64,000 nucleotides of DNA, from assembly GCF_000716435.1 (NCBI RefSeq), contig NZ_JNWO01000027.1, forward strand, positions 1 through 64,000, written 5' to 3'. Every line of letters begins with the position of its first letter. Positions within the stretch are counted from its first letter, which is position 1. Position numbers and translations under genes: made by a program. Source of the stretch: Streptomyces xylophagus. GTDB taxonomy: Bacteria > Actinomycetota > Actinomycetes > Streptomycetales > Streptomycetaceae. The notes below the pieces were generated by a model. That model made no database searches. It was not told the DNA's origin and saw only the letters and a program-made list of their open reading frames with translations. Shown one piece after another: positions 16,920-25,231 of the stretch.

Positions 16920-17543
16920 ATGGCCGTCATCCACCAGACCCACGTCAAGCCCACCAAACTCGAACTCCTCACCACCTGGCTGCCCACCCGCCCCTGGTAT
17001 CACGGCCCCGCCGAACCGGAGTTGGTGAAGTCCGGCGGGTTCCGGCTCGACGACCCCGAGGGCGAGGTCGGCATCGAGTTCATGGTCGTCACCGACGGCT
17101 CGGGGGCCTACCTCGTGCCGCTCACCTACCGCGGCGCCCCGCTCCCCGGCGCCGAGCACGCCCTCGTCGGCACCATGGAGCACGGCGTGCTCGGTCCGCG
17201 CTGGGCCTACGACGGCTGCCACGACCCGGTGCTGACCGCCGAGTTGGCCGCGCTCATCGAGGGGCGCGCGAAGGCGCAGGCGCAGAGCATCACCGACACC
17301 CCGGACCGGGAGGTCGCCCGCTCCTGGACCGGCGCGGCACCCCTCCCCGCCCTCGGCGCCCCCAACGACACTGACGAGACAACCGAGTTCGCCGTACCGA
17401 ACGGTCCGACCCTGCGGCTGCACCGGGTGCTGACTCCCGGCTCCGCCGCCCCCGAGGGCGCGCTCGGCCAGGTCACCGGCGCCTGGGCACAGGCCGACGG
17501 CACCCGTACCCGAGCACTGTTCGCCGCCGTCCAGGACTTCTAG
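16920..17543 (+). CDS. Maltokinase N-terminal-cap-like protein
   Basis: This 207-residue soluble protein resembles the stand-alone cap domain found at the N-terminus of actinobacterial maltokinases: ELLTTWLPTRPWYHG near residue 15, then FRLDDPEGEVGIEFMVVTDG, then YLVPLTYRGAPLPGAEHALVG. It lacks a kinase catalytic core. It lies 7 bases after the TetR stop, so the two are likely co-transcribed. The function of stand-alone caps is not established. Its closeness to the GT4/methyltransferase operon fits some role in glycan metabolism, but this is inference. Confidence 0.7.
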   Translation: MAVIHQTHVKPTKLELLTTWLPTRPWYHGPAEPELVKSGGFRLDDPEGEVGIEFMVVTDGSGAYLVPLTYRGAPLPGAEHALVGTMEHGVLGPRWAYDGCHDPVLTAELAALIEGRAKAQAQSITDTPDREVARSWTGAAPLPALGAPNDTDETTEFAVPNGPTLRLHRVLTPGSAAPEGALGQVTGAWAQADGTRTRALFAAVQDF

Positions 17544-17565
17544 GACCCCAACTCCCCCACTGCTG

Positions 17566-17799
17566 CTACTCCTCGGGCGGGAACACCGGCTCCCCGCTCC
17601 CCAGCAGCGTGATCATGATGGCCTCCACCGGGCAGCCCTCCGCAGCCGCGAGGATCTGCTCGTTGGCGTCGGTTTCCGGCTCGGCCGGGTGGGACTGCAT
17701 GGCCGAGTCGAGGTGGAAGCGGTCGGGGGCCTGGTGGACGCACTGGGCCGAGCCGATGCAGATGGAGCGGTCGACCTCTACCTGCCAGCGGTCGCCCAT
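17566..17799 (-). CDS. Ferredoxin ([3Fe-4S]-type, P450 partner class)
   Basis: This 77-residue soluble electron carrier has a cluster motif C-x5-C (CIGSAQC, residues ~14-20) and a distal CP in AAEGCPVEAI. The spacing lacks the central cysteine of a 4Fe-4S site, giving the usual P450-type [3Fe-4S] arrangement. It lies 7 bases downstream of the aldehyde dehydrogenase and is co-transcribed with it. Given the shared operator type with the CYP125 gene at 36033, it is a plausible electron donor for that P450. The start codon is ATG with only a short-spaced GAGG upstream. Confidence 0.88.
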   Translation of the reverse strand: MGDRWQVEVDRSICIGSAQCVHQAPDRFHLDSAMQSHPAEPETDANEQILAAAEGCPVEAIMITLLGSGEPVFPPEE

Positions 17800-17806
17800 C
17801 CTCTGT

Positions 17807-19264
17807 TCACCCCTCCCAGCCGGCCGGGAGGTGGATCATCTTGTGTTCGAGGAACTCGGAGTAGCCCTCGGGCCCGAACTCCCGTCCCAGGCCGCTGTTC
17901 TTGTAGCCGCCGAAGGGGCCGAGCATGTCGAGGCTGAAGGTGTTGACGTTGTAGGTGCCGGTGCGGACCCGGCGGGCGATGTCGATGCCGTGGGCCACGT
18001 CGGCGGTCCATACGCTGCCGCTGAGGCCGTAGTCGGAGTCGTTCGCGATCTTCACGGCGTCCGTCTCGTCGCCGTACGGGAGGAGGCAGATGACCGGGCC
18101 GAAGATCTCCTCGCGGGCGATCCGCATGGAGTTGTCGACGTCTCCGAAGAGGGTCGGCTCCACGTACCAGCCGTGCTCCAGGCCCGGTGGACGGCCGCCG
18201 CCCGTAAGGATTTTGGCGCCTTCCTCCTGGCCGATGCGGATGTAGTCGAGGTTGCGTTGTTGTTGGCGCTTGGCGACCAGCGGGCCTACCTGGGTGGCCG
18301 GGTCGAGCGGATCGCCGACCACCAGCGCGCTCGCCGCCGCGGCGAACGCGTCCGCGAACTCGTCGTAGCGCGAGCGCGGTACGAGGATGCGGGTCTGGGC
18401 CACGCATGCCTGGCCGTTGTTCATCCAGGCCGCCGAGACGATGCCGGGGACGGACGTCGTGATGTCCGCGTCGGGCAGGACGATCGCCGCCGACTTGCCG
18501 CCCAACTCCAGTGTCACGCGGGTGAGATGACGGGCGGCGACCTCCATCACGCGTTTGCCGGCCCCGACCGAGCCGGTGAAGGAGACCTTGTCGATGCCGG
18601 GGTGTCCGACGAGGTACTCGCTGACCTCGCGGTCGGCCGGGAGGATGGACAACACTCCCTCCGGCAGGCCGGCCTCCTTCGCTATCTCGCCCAACAGGTA
18701 GGCGTCCAGGGGCGTTTCGGGCGACGGCTTCAGGATCACCGTGCAGCCGGCGAGCAGCGCGGGCGCGAGCTTCGCGGCGGCCACGAACTGCGGGACGTTC
18801 CACGGGACGACGGCTGCGACCACCCCAACTGGCTCCCGGCGGACGAGAATCTTGCCGAGGACCCCGTCCCGCTGTTCCTCGTAGGTGAAGCCCTTCGCGA
18901 CGGTGATCGCCGCGTCCCACACCATCATCGCGCCGAGGGCCTGCCCGAGGATGCTCCAGGAGTACGGCGACCCGTTCTCGGAGGAGATGACGCGGCCTAT
19001 CTCCTCGTACCGTACGGCGATCGCGTCCTTGATGCGGGTGACGACCGCGAGCCGTTCGTCGAGCGTCATGCGCGGCCAGGGGCCCTCGTCGAAGGCCCGG
19101 CGGGCCACCGCGACGGCCCGGTCCACGTCCTCCGTGGACGCGTGCGGTACCCGTCCGATGACCTCCTCGGTGTGCGGGGAGATCACCTCGATGACGTCCT
19201 TGCCCAGGGGGTCGGTCAACTCCCCGCCGATGAACAGCTGTCGGTGTTCCACGAGCTCTGTCAT
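17807..19264 (-). CDS. NAD(P)-dependent aldehyde dehydrogenase
   Basis: This 485-residue cytoplasmic enzyme oxidises an aldehyde to an acid. The cofactor-binding GSVGAGKRVM region, the general-base motif VTLELGGKSA and the catalytic cysteine in NNGQACVAQT are all present, as is the C-terminal PFGGYKNSGLGREFG. The start at 19264 (MTELVEHRQLFIGG) is preferred because the longer frame upstream runs across the TGACGnnnCATCA operator at 19293. Together with the ferredoxin it forms an operon. The P450, ferredoxin and dehydrogenase would oxidise a terminal methyl through aldehyde to acid, ready for CoA activation; that link is inferred from shared operators. Confidence 0.92.
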   Translation of the reverse strand: MTELVEHRQLFIGGELTDPLGKDVIEVISPHTEEVIGRVPHASTEDVDRAVAVARRAFDEGPWPRMTLDERLAVVTRIKDAIAVRYEEIGRVISSENGSPYSWSILGQALGAMMVWDAAITVAKGFTYEEQRDGVLGKILVRREPVGVVAAVVPWNVPQFVAAAKLAPALLAGCTVILKPSPETPLDAYLLGEIAKEAGLPEGVLSILPADREVSEYLVGHPGIDKVSFTGSVGAGKRVMEVAARHLTRVTLELGGKSAAIVLPDADITTSVPGIVSAAWMNNGQACVAQTRILVPRSRYDEFADAFAAAASALVVGDPLDPATQVGPLVAKRQQQRNLDYIRIGQEEGAKILTGGGRPPGLEHGWYVEPTLFGDVDNSMRIAREEIFGPVICLLPYGDETDAVKIANDSDYGLSGSVWTADVAHGIDIARRVRTGTYNVNTFSLDMLGPFGGYKNSGLGREFGPEGYSEFLEHKMIHLPAGWEG

Positions 19265-19292
19265 GGCCGATTGCCTCCCCGGTACTGCCGTC

Positions 19293-19305
19293 TGACGATC
19301 CATCA
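19293..19305. promoter_or_regulatory. TGACGnnnCATCA operator, copy 3
   Basis: TGACGATCCATCA, flanked as TC...GA, has one mismatch from the perfect palindrome. Its centre is 35 bases upstream of the aldehyde dehydrogenase start and about 80 upstream of the divergent MBL hydrolase, so it may control both. Confidence 0.6.
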
Positions 19306-19380
19306 GATACGAAGACTGAATACCAGTTCCGGTCGATGGAGTCCACGTATAGTGGCCGGAAGGCGGCGATTGGGGAGTCC

Positions 19381-20406
19381 ATGGCTCAGGTCCACGACCA
19401 CGGCGGCGGCGTGCGTTCGATCGAAGTCCCCATCCCCGACAACCCACTTGGCACGACCCTCGTGTACGTCGTCGACACCGACCGCGGTCCGGTCCTGGTC
19501 GACACGGGCTGGGACGACCCGGCGTCGTGGGACACCCTCGTCGAGGGTCTTGACGCCTGCGGTACGTCGGTCGGCGAGGTGCACGGCGTGGTCATCACCC
19601 ACCACCACCCCGACCACCACGGCCTGTCCGGGCGGGTGCGCGAGGCGTCCGGGGCATGGCTCGCGATGCACGCGGCGGACACGGCGATCGTCCGGCGGGC
19701 CCGCTCCACCGAACCGGGCCGCTGGCTGGCGTACATGACCGCGAAGCTCACGGCGGCCGGCGCCCCCGAGGAGCACCTCGCGCCCTTGCGTGCGGCCCGT
19801 CCGCGCAGCGTGCCGGGTCTCGCGCCCGCGCTGCCCGACCGGGAGATCGTCCCCGGCGAACTCCTCGACCTGGCGGGGCGCCGACTGCGCGCGATCTGGA
19901 CGCCGGGCCACACCCCCGGGCACGTCTGCCTGCACCTGGAGGAGCAGCATCCGGCCCAACTCCCGGGCCACGGGCGGCTGTTCTCCGGCGACCACCTGCT
20001 CCCCGAGATCACCCCGCACATCGGCCTGTACGAGGACCCGGACGACACCACGATCGCCGACCCGCTCGGCGACTACCTCGACTCCCTGGAACGCATCGGC
20101 CGCCTCGCCCCCGCCGAGGTGCTCCCGGCCCACCAGCACACCTTCACCGACGCGACCGGCCGCGTACGGGAGTTGCTCGCGCATCACGAGGACCGGCTGA
20201 CCGGACTCCTCGCACTGTTGTCGGAGCCACTCACCGCCTGGCAGGTCGCGGAGCGGATGGAGTGGAACCGGCCCTGGGCCCAAATCCCTTACCAGTCACG
20301 GAACATCGCGGTGTCCGAGGCCGAGGCGCATCTGCGGCGACTGGTGAAGCTGGGGCAGGCGGAGTCGGTGACGGGGAGCGAGCCGGTGACGTACGTGGCG
20401 GTGTAG
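19381..20406 (+). CDS. MBL-fold metallo-hydrolase
   Basis: This is a 341-residue metallo-beta-lactamase-fold hydrolase. The binuclear metal motif HHHPDHH is at residues 74-80, the next metal ligand histidine is in WTPGHTPGHVCL, and the bridging aspartate is in FSGDHLLPEI. A C-terminal winged-helix-like tail (LTAWQVAERMEWNRPW) resembles those of glyoxalase/LACTB2-like MBL proteins. The ATG at 19381 is preceded by GGGGAGTCC. It is divergent from the aldehyde dehydrogenase and shares its operator region, so thioester hydrolysis within the same acyl-CoA pathway is plausible but unproven. Confidence 0.85.
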   Translation: MAQVHDHGGGVRSIEVPIPDNPLGTTLVYVVDTDRGPVLVDTGWDDPASWDTLVEGLDACGTSVGEVHGVVITHHHPDHHGLSGRVREASGAWLAMHAADTAIVRRARSTEPGRWLAYMTAKLTAAGAPEEHLAPLRAARPRSVPGLAPALPDREIVPGELLDLAGRRLRAIWTPGHTPGHVCLHLEEQHPAQLPGHGRLFSGDHLLPEITPHIGLYEDPDDTTIADPLGDYLDSLERIGRLAPAEVLPAHQHTFTDATGRVRELLAHHEDRLTGLLALLSEPLTAWQVAERMEWNRPWAQIPYQSRNIAVSEAEAHLRRLVKLGQAESVTGSEPVTYVAV

Positions 20407-20465
20407 CTCCGTCGTGGGGGTAATTCAGTCGTGGGACGGAGGGTGCGGCTGGTACCAACGTCCGC

Positions 20466-20912
20466 ATGGACCTGGACCCTTTGCAACGCCTTCTCGCCGA
20501 ACGCGCCTGTGAGCGCGCCGTCCTGGACTTCGTCCGCCGGCTCGATCTCGGTGAACCCTCCTCCGTCGCCGAGCTGTTCACCGAGGACGGCACCTGGGAG
20601 TGGCCCGACGGCAAGAGGCTGATCGAGGGGCGGGAGGCGCTGCGGAAGTACTTCGGGTCGCGTCCCGCCGACCGGCTCTCGCGCCGCCTGATGTCGAACG
20701 TCCTCGTCACCCTCACCTCACCCGACGCGGCGATCTCGACGGCGTACTTCACGACGTACCGGATCGACGGCTATCACGGCGGCCAGGTGCCCGCCGGTCC
20801 CCCGGTCCAGGTCGGCCACTACGAGGACACCTTCCGTCAGGTGGACGGGAGTTGGCTGATCTCCACCCGCACGCTGTTCCTGCCGTTCGGCGGTCCCACT
20901 CCGCGTCACTGA
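20466..20912 (+). CDS. SnoaL/NTF2-like protein
   Basis: This 148-residue protein has the cone-shaped alpha+beta NTF2-like fold: ERACERAVLDFVRRLD at the start, SVAELFTEDGTWEWPDG with the typical FTEDG strand, and a C-terminal sheet VGHYEDTFRQVDGSWLISTR. Members act as small-molecule isomerases or hydratases, including ketosteroid-isomerase-like and polyketide cyclase enzymes, or as ligand-binding subunits. It follows the MBL gene by 59 bases and may share its control. Its stop overlaps the convergent ATPase stop by seven bases. Confidence 0.8.
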   Translation: MDLDPLQRLLAERACERAVLDFVRRLDLGEPSSVAELFTEDGTWEWPDGKRLIEGREALRKYFGSRPADRLSRRLMSNVLVTLTSPDAAISTAYFTTYRIDGYHGGQVPAGPPVQVGHYEDTFRQVDGSWLISTRTLFLPFGGPTPRH

Positions 20913-23020
20913 GCGTCCGGGCGGCTCGTCGCGTAGGCGATTCCCTCGTCGTACGACATCGCCAGGCCCGCCCGGTATCCCGTCTCGTACGTGGCGTCGC
21001 CGAGGTGTGCGCGGACGCGGAGTTCGCAGGTGCGGCGGGTGGCGATGAGGTCGGGGGAGTCCAGCTGGGCGCGGCCGGTGAGTTCCCAGAGGCGGGTGCC
21101 GATGCCGAGGAGGCGGGCGGCGCGGTGGGCGTCGCCGGTGGCGACGACGGCGGTGGCCAGGAGGTCGAGGGACATGGCCGCGCCGGCCGTGTTGTGCAGC
21201 AGGGCGTGACCGGCGATCGAGGTGCGGGCGCCGAGTATCGCGGCCGGTATGTCACCGCGCCCCAGGTCCGCCTCGGCGATCAGGTAGTCGGCGTAGGCCC
21301 CGGCCCAGCACTCGCCCTGTTTCCGGCTGGCCGTGCGCACCTCGTCGGCGACCTCGCGGCCGGGCTCGTACGCGCCGCGCAGTATGTGCGCGAGGGAGAG
21401 CGCGAGCCGGACCTGGAGCTGGGCGGCGCCGAACGCGTCGTCCTGGACGGTGAGTCGGGGTGCGGCGGCGAGGACGTCGATCGCCTCCGCCTGTCGGCCG
21501 GTGAGGGCGAGCTGGCCGCCCCTGAGGTAGACGGCGGCGACCTGCGCGACCGGGGAGCCCTGTTCGCGGGCCGCGTCGGCGCAGCGCACCGCCCAGTTGG
21601 CCGCCGCCTCCTGGTCGCCCTGGAGGATGGCGACCGCGCCGCGCGACCACAGGGCGAGGGTGCGGCCGTGGCCGGGCGGTGGGTCGCCGGCGAGGGCCTG
21701 GTCGAGGCAGTGCTGGGCCTCGCGGAGGTAGCCGCAGTGCCGCCACAGGAACCCGACATGGCCCGCCATCTCCACGGCCGCCCCGCGGTCCGGTTCGGCG
21801 AGCGCGCTCTCCACTGCCGCCCGGAAGTCGGCGTGTTCGCTCAGGACGCGCTCGCACCAGGCGACCTGCCGTCCGGTGTTCCACTCGGCGCAGCCCTGGT
21901 GGGCGAGGCGTGCGTAGTGCTCGCGGTGGCGTCGCCGTACGGCGCGTTCCTCACCGAGCGCGTACAGCCAGTCGGTGCCGTACTCGCGGACCGTGTCGAG
22001 CATCCGGTAGCGGGCCGAGATGAGGGGGTCGGGCAGGACGATGGACTGGGCGACGAGCCGGTCGAGGAGCCCGGCGATCCGCTCCGGGGCCAACGGGCCG
22101 CCCGCGCACACCTGTTGGGCGGTCTCCGCGCAGAAGCCGCCGGTGAAGACGGAGAGTCTTGCCCACAGCAGGCGTTCGAGCGGGGCGCACAGTTCGTGGC
22201 TCCAGCCGATGGCGGTGCGCAGGGTCTGGTGCCGTGGCGGGCCTTCGCCGGTGTCGGAGGCGAGCAGGTCCAGGGGCGAGGGGAAGCGTTCGCCGAGCCG
22301 GGTGTGGAGTTGGTCGAGGGTGAGGTCGGCGAGGCGGGCGGCGGCGAGTTCGAGGGCGAGGGGGATGCCGTCGAGGCGGCGGCAGACGGCGGCGGCGGTG
22401 GCGCGGCCGGCCTCGTCCACGGGGTGTCCGGCGGCTGCGGCGCGTTCGGCGAACAGGGCGACGGCGTCGCCGACTTCGGCGAGGTCTCCGGTGCGGCCGT
22501 CCACGGGCAGCGGTTCGAGGTGGAGGACGTCCTCGCCGGGCAGGGCGAGCCGTTCCCGGCTGGTGAGGAGGATGCGCAGGTCGGGCAGGCGGGCCAGCAG
22601 GGCGGCGGCCAGCTTCGCGCAGTCGGCGAGGAGGTGCTCGCAGGAGTCGAGGACGAGCAACAGCCTTTTGCCGTCGGCCCATTCGGTGATGACGTCGATC
22701 ACCGGGCGGGTCGACTGGTCGGCGAGCCGGAGGGTCTCCATGACGGCGAGGCCGACGAGTCCGGCCGTGTGCAGGGGCGAGAGTTCGGTCAGCCAGACGC
22801 CGTCGGGGTATGCGTCCCGGACCTGCGCCGCCGCGCGCAGGGCGAGCCGGGTCTTGCCGACCCCGCCGACCCCGACGACGCTCACCAGCCGGGCCCGGCC
22901 GACGTCCGGGTCCAACGCGGCGCGGAGCCGGGCGAGTTCGGCGCGCCGCCCGACGAAACTGTGCGTCTCGGGCGGCAGATTCCCGAGGTTCCCGGGGTTC
23001 GGGTGAGTCGTGTCCGGCAC
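20906..23020 (-). CDS. STAND-type ATPase without visible DNA-binding domain
   Basis: This is a 704-residue signal-transduction ATPase. The P-loop is VVGVGGVGKTRLALR (residues ~48-62) and the Walker B region is LLLVLDSCEHLL (~130-141). ILLTSRERLALPGE supplies the sensor arginine, followed by DGIPLALELAAARLADL of the AfsR/MalT helical domain. The C-terminal ~330 residues are TPR-like helices. Relatives usually have an N-terminal SARP or a C-terminal LuxR HTH domain, but neither is visible: the protein begins 20 residues before the conserved core and ends just after the TPRs. The GTG start at 23020 is preferred. It may be a sensor half acting through a partner. Confidence 0.85.
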   Translation of the reverse strand: MPDTTHPNPGNLGNLPPETHSFVGRRAELARLRAALDPDVGRARLVSVVGVGGVGKTRLALRAAAQVRDAYPDGVWLTELSPLHTAGLVGLAVMETLRLADQSTRPVIDVITEWADGKRLLLVLDSCEHLLADCAKLAAALLARLPDLRILLTSRERLALPGEDVLHLEPLPVDGRTGDLAEVGDAVALFAERAAAAGHPVDEAGRATAAAVCRRLDGIPLALELAAARLADLTLDQLHTRLGERFPSPLDLLASDTGEGPPRHQTLRTAIGWSHELCAPLERLLWARLSVFTGGFCAETAQQVCAGGPLAPERIAGLLDRLVAQSIVLPDPLISARYRMLDTVREYGTDWLYALGEERAVRRRHREHYARLAHQGCAEWNTGRQVAWCERVLSEHADFRAAVESALAEPDRGAAVEMAGHVGFLWRHCGYLREAQHCLDQALAGDPPPGHGRTLALWSRGAVAILQGDQEAAANWAVRCADAAREQGSPVAQVAAVYLRGGQLALTGRQAEAIDVLAAAPRLTVQDDAFGAAQLQVRLALSLAHILRGAYEPGREVADEVRTASRKQGECWAGAYADYLIAEADLGRGDIPAAILGARTSIAGHALLHNTAGAAMSLDLLATAVVATGDAHRAARLLGIGTRLWELTGRAQLDSPDLIATRRTCELRVRAHLGDATYETGYRAGLAMSYDEGIAYATSRPDAQ

Positions 23021-23231
23021 GAGGCCCAGTGTGTCCGTACGTCACCGGCTCCACGCGCGGGTCCCGGAAGCAGGCCCAGGGCTGCCCGGAAGAGTCGCGA
23101 TGCCACCGAAATGACATTGATTTCCGATCACTCACGGGCCGGGTTCGACGTGTTGCGATCGAGAGCTGGTCAACTCCCCATTGCGGCGGGTGCGGAGAGC
23201 GGAATTCCGCGATCGTCGTTGCGTGAACGCG

Positions 23232-24272
23232 ATGGATGGGGGACACCGCTTGCTCGTCGCGCCGGTCGGCTGTCTGCTGGCGGCCACGCCGGGACTGCTG
23301 ATCGGCCGGGTGCAGCCGATCCTGCCGCTGCTGGCGATCGGCCCGCTGATGGCCGCGACCTTCCTGGGCGCCCGCCGTACGGTCCTGGTCTGCTGCTGGA
23401 CGGTGCTGCTCGCGCTGGCGGCGGGTCTCGGTGCGGGGACACAGCTGAGTGCCGGGTTCGCCGCCTGCTGGGGCGGACTGCTGGTGGGCTGCGCGTGCAG
23501 CGTGTACGCGGCGTGGCAGCGCGGCCGGCTGCGGGAGCGGCTCGCGGAGACGCGGGAGGTGGCCCGGATCACCCAGGAGGCGATCCTGCGGCCCGTCTCC
23601 CGCACCCTCTCCGGCACACACGTCAGCACCCGCTACCACTGCGCGAGCCGTGAGTCGTCGGTCGGCGGCGATCTGTACGACCTCGCGGTGACGCCGTACG
23701 GACTGCGGGTCCTCGTCGGGGACGCGCGCGGGCACGGGCTCGACGCGCTGCGGACGGCGGCCGACACGATCACCATGTTCCGCGAACTCGCTTATACGGC
23801 AACGGACTTGGCGACCCTGGCGAGGGCACTGGACGCCCGGCTGTCCCCCGGCCTCGGTGCCGAGGACTTCGTGACGGCGGTGCTGGCGGAGTTCGGTCCT
23901 GGCGAGGTGCGGCTGGTCAACTGCGGTCATCCGGCGCCCCTGCGCTCCGGGCAGCGCCTGGAACTCCTCGAACCCCGGGTGCCCTCCCTGCCGTTGGGCC
24001 TGCACCCGGAACCGCGCCAGTACCGGGTCCGGCTCCAGCCCGGCGACCGCCTCCTGCTCTACACCGACGGCCTGACCGAGGCCCGCGCCCCCGACGGCAC
24101 CCCGTTCGCGCTCCTCACCGAGTCGGCGACGGCCCTCAGCGAACCGATGCCGGACGCGGCGCTGCACGCCCTGTACGAGCGGCTGCTCGCCCACACCGGC
24201 GGCCCGCCCACCGACGACCTGGCACTCGTCCTGTGCCAGCCGACGGGGGTGACGGCGCCGGTGCGGGTCTGA
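23232..24272 (+). CDS. Membrane-anchored PP2C/SpoIIE-type serine phosphatase
   Basis: This ~346-residue protein has three or four hydrophobic segments in residues 5-95, a short coiled linker (RGRLRERLAETREVARI) and a C-terminal SpoIIE/RsbU phosphatase domain. That domain contains SSVGGDLYDL, LVGDARGHGLDAL, VNCGHPAPLR and LLYTDGLTEAR, which carry the metal-binding aspartates. It would dephosphorylate an anti-anti-sigma factor in partner-switching control of a sigma factor. ATG 23232 is used; GTG 23223 is an alternative, and neither has a strong ribosome site. No anti-sigma-antagonist gene is adjacent; the RsbW-like protein at 42395 lies 18 kb away. Confidence 0.88.
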   Translation: MDGGHRLLVAPVGCLLAATPGLLIGRVQPILPLLAIGPLMAATFLGARRTVLVCCWTVLLALAAGLGAGTQLSAGFAACWGGLLVGCACSVYAAWQRGRLRERLAETREVARITQEAILRPVSRTLSGTHVSTRYHCASRESSVGGDLYDLAVTPYGLRVLVGDARGHGLDALRTAADTITMFRELAYTATDLATLARALDARLSPGLGAEDFVTAVLAEFGPGEVRLVNCGHPAPLRSGQRLELLEPRVPSLPLGLHPEPRQYRVRLQPGDRLLLYTDGLTEARAPDGTPFALLTESATALSEPMPDAALHALYERLLAHTGGPPTDDLALVLCQPTGVTAPVRV

Positions 24273-24330
24273 GGCCTGTCGCGGGTCTGGGCCAAAACCT
24301 GTCCGCGAGTCCGAGCCCGTCCGTCCCGGC

Positions 24331-25056
24331 TCAGCCGAGCTTGAGCAGCAGCTCTGCCAGCTCGCCCGGCACGGTGATCATGCAGTCGTGGCCGCTCTCC
24401 AGTTCCCACACCTGTGCCGGGGTGCCGTTGGGCTGGGTCGCGGGGACCGGGCGCCGTTCGAAGCCCTCGGGCTCGCTGCCCACGCAGTGGATGTGGGTCC
24501 GGGGGATCGCGTGCGCGGCGGGGTTCCCCAGCCGGACCGGTTGCCGGAGGGTGAGCGCCGACTGGTCGGAGAGCGTCGTGCGCAGCCAGGCGATGTCCGT
24601 CGGGTCGGTGACCCCGAACAGGCCGCCGGGCGGCGGGAGTTCGGGCAGCGGCGGAATCCGCCAGGGGGTGTCCGACTGCGCGGCGAGGTCGATCAGGACC
24701 TGGGTCACGGGCAGGATGTCGGCCGCGGTCTCGCCGTCCTCCGGGACCATCGCGTCGAGATACACCAGCTGGGCAATCCGGTCCGGGACCCGGTCGGCCA
24801 CGGACGAGATGACCAGCCCGCCGTAGCTGTGCCCCACGAGGACCACCTCGGTGAGGCCTTCGTCAGTGATCAGCCCGACGACGTCGTCGACGTGCGTGTC
24901 GAGCCCCACCTCGGGGCCGAGCAGGTGCGCCTTGTCGCCGTGGCCGGTCAGCGACGGCGTGAGCACCCGGTGCCCGGCCGCGGTCAGCAGCGGGACCAAC
25001 CGCTCCCAGGCCTGCCCGCTGTGCCAGGCACCGTGAACCAGTAGATATGTGGACAT
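24331..25056 (-). CDS. Alpha/beta hydrolase (AB hydrolase_6-type esterase)
   Basis: This is a 241-residue hydrolase. Oxyanion-hole motif LVHGAWHSGQAW comes at the start, the nucleophile Ser77 is in LVGHSYGGLV, and the acid/histidine end is WELESGHDCMITVPGELA. This short form is the salicylate/methyl-ester hydrolase-like family. The ATG at 25056 is supported by GAGGAGCTACAGCC. It diverges from the frameshifted HTH regulator at 25232, the usual arrangement in which the regulator controls the hydrolase. The natural ester is unknown. Confidence 0.88.
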   Translation of the reverse strand: MSTYLLVHGAWHSGQAWERLVPLLTAAGHRVLTPSLTGHGDKAHLLGPEVGLDTHVDDVVGLITDEGLTEVVLVGHSYGGLVISSVADRVPDRIAQLVYLDAMVPEDGETAADILPVTQVLIDLAAQSDTPWRIPPLPELPPPGGLFGVTDPTDIAWLRTTLSDQSALTLRQPVRLGNPAAHAIPRTHIHCVGSEPEGFERRPVPATQPNGTPAQVWELESGHDCMITVPGELAELLLKLG

Positions 25057-25231
25057 GGCTGTAGCTCCTCGTTGTGGTCGTCGGGATGGCCGGCGTCGCT
25101 GAACAGGAACAGCACGCCCTCGGCCGGCCACCGGTGACGCTGCCGCCCGGCCCCCGCCCCAGCCAGGGCCCCGGCGACCCTGGGGGCGACAGGACCAGGC
25201 ACGCGTGAGACACACGAATTACAGTGCGGAA

